The translations under genes and the position numbers were made by a program. From Cyanobacterium sp. Dongsha4 (GTDB taxonomy: Bacteria > Cyanobacteriota > Cyanobacteriia > Cyanobacteriales > Cyanobacteriaceae), in NCBI RefSeq assembly GCF_036345015.1, contig NZ_CP084098.1, forward strand, positions 3,919,326-3,983,325: a stretch of DNA of 64,000 bases, written 5' to 3'. The notes under the pieces are model-generated. The model made no database searches. It had not been told where the DNA came from and saw only the letters and a list, made by a program, of their open reading frames with translations. Shown in pieces: positions 63,233 to 64,000 of this stretch (within the stretch, counting starts at the first letter, position 1; each line of letters begins with the position of its first letter).

Positions 63233-64000
63233 ATGGGACAACTAGAAGTTAAGCCAAATATTCGTACTTGCGGAGTTAATCCTAATCATTGGTATGTGGT
63301 TGCTAGAAGTGTGGAAGTAACGGATAAACCCTATTGTGTGACTCTTTGGTATGAAAATATTGTAATTTTTCGTAACGCTCAAGGAAAAATTAAGGCTTTA
63401 GAAGACCGTTGTCCCCATCGTCAGGTAAAGTTAAGTGATGGTGTGGTAGTAGGTGATGATATTGAATGTGCTTATCATGGTTGGCGGTTTAATGAGGAGG
63501 GGAAATGTTCTTTTGTACCTTATTTACAGGAAAATCAACGGTTGCCCAATTGTAAGTTAAAGGCTTATCCCGTACAAGAATTAGATGGTTTTATTTGGTT
63601 GTTTTTAGGTGATGGTGACTCGGAAAAAATTAAGCCTATGGGTTTGCCTGAGTGGGAGCATCTCAACTATATTGCTAGTGTAACCACTATTGACTGCCCC
63701 GGACATTTTTCTTATTTAATTGAAAATTTAATGGATATGTATCATGGGCATTTACATGACAATTATCAGGCATGGGCGGAAGCGAATTTAAAGGAAATTG
63801 AGACAACTTCTCAACGCATAGATGTTTTATATAATGCTCAAAGTTATTATCGTATTGACAAAATATGGTCTGTTTCTCAATTATTTTTTCCTGCCCTAAG
63901 ACGTTTACATCCTGAACCTTTAAGGGTAAGCTATGTCTATCCTCATTGGAGTTCGAGTTTAGGGGAAGATTTCAAAATTTATTGTTTATTCTGCCCCATT
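63233..64000 (+). CDS. Rieske non-heme iron oxygenase, alpha subunit-type (partial)
   Basis: The gene runs off the window after 256 codons. The Rieske domain has the ligands CPHRQ and, 17 residues later, CAYHGWRF; the catalytic iron site is in LIENLMDMYHGHLHD. Start MGQLEVKPNIRTCGVNPNHW at ATG 63233 has a weak AAGAGA site. It belongs to the pheophorbide a oxygenase-like/aromatic ring-hydroxylating group found in cyanobacteria; the substrate cannot be told. Confidence 0.85.
   Translation, partial: MGQLEVKPNIRTCGVNPNHWYVVARSVEVTDKPYCVTLWYENIVIFRNAQGKIKALEDRCPHRQVKLSDGVVVGDDIECAYHGWRFNEEGKCSFVPYLQENQRLPNCKLKAYPVQELDGFIWLFLGDGDSEKIKPMGLPEWEHLNYIASVTTIDCPGHFSYLIENLMDMYHGHLHDNYQAWAEANLKEIETTSQRIDVLYNAQSYYRIDKIWSVSQLFFPALRRLHPEPLRVSYVYPHWSSSLGEDFKIYCLFCPI

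Overview
The window is chromosomal DNA of a cyanobacterium. Evidence: the psbD-psbC overlap, CP12, a class II FBP/SBPase (GlpX), an H-type chelatase subunit, IctB-family and PatA-type (PATAN) proteins, a DASH cryptochrome, plant-type ferredoxins, and many copies of the octamer GCGATCGC (HIP1). The AT-rich sequence and gene repertoire suggest a unicellular lineage such as Cyanobacterium/Geminocystis; that placement is inference.

Layout. 1-3.6 kb: end of psbD, psbC, and a ComEC-type DNA uptake protein. 3.8-14.6 kb: a complete chemosensory set on the minus strand, in transcription order PATAN-receiver regulator, hybrid CheA-receiver, methyl-accepting protein, CheB, CheR-TPR and a tandem CheW, interrupted by one opposite-strand DUF29 gene. 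15-20.5 kb: a chimeric transposase remnant, a TrpD2-like gene, glpX, a ferredoxin, a dead RelE-type module and an intact VapBC-type pair. 20.6-24.5 kb: a large chelatase H-subunit gene carrying two in-frame copies of a GC-rich repeat. 24.6-31.7 kb: an antitoxin whose toxin is truncated, an amine oxidase, then nine closely spaced minus-strand genes (fabZ, lpxA, mntA, frameshifted hepT, an antitoxin/PIN pair, pyrF, cryptochrome DASH, a receiver protein). 32-51.7 kb: mostly plus-strand housekeeping genes (SulP transporter, lipoprotein cyclophilin, ketoacyl synthase, tatA, CP12, IctB, polyprenol kinase, cutA, ParA, glycosyltransferase, precorrin-8X methylmutase, rsmD). 51.8-55.5 kb: a receiver-PP2C phosphatase, pilB and tRNA-Ala(GGC). 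55.7-59.5 kb: a CAP/DUF5648 protein followed by a cluster of broken antitoxins and a broken IS701-type transposase. 59.6-64 kb: RNase II, a universal stress protein, a metallothionein with an SmtB-like operator, and the start of a Rieske oxygenase.

How the genes fit together. The chemosensory cluster and PilB probably belong to type IV pilus behaviour: the array phosphorylates a PATAN-receiver output, with CheR/CheB providing methylation-based adaptation, in an arrangement resembling the Wsp class. GlpX and CP12 both belong to Calvin-cycle control. Intergenic space is occupied by several dispersed repeat families, including two heptamer tandem repeats, one of which has created a spurious N-terminal extension on a ketoacyl synthase reading frame. 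The most distinctive signals are the Wsp-like cluster, toxin-antitoxin modules embedded in the lpxA-pyrF gene run, the IS701/IS1 chimeric ORF, and the repeat insertions inside the chelatase gene.
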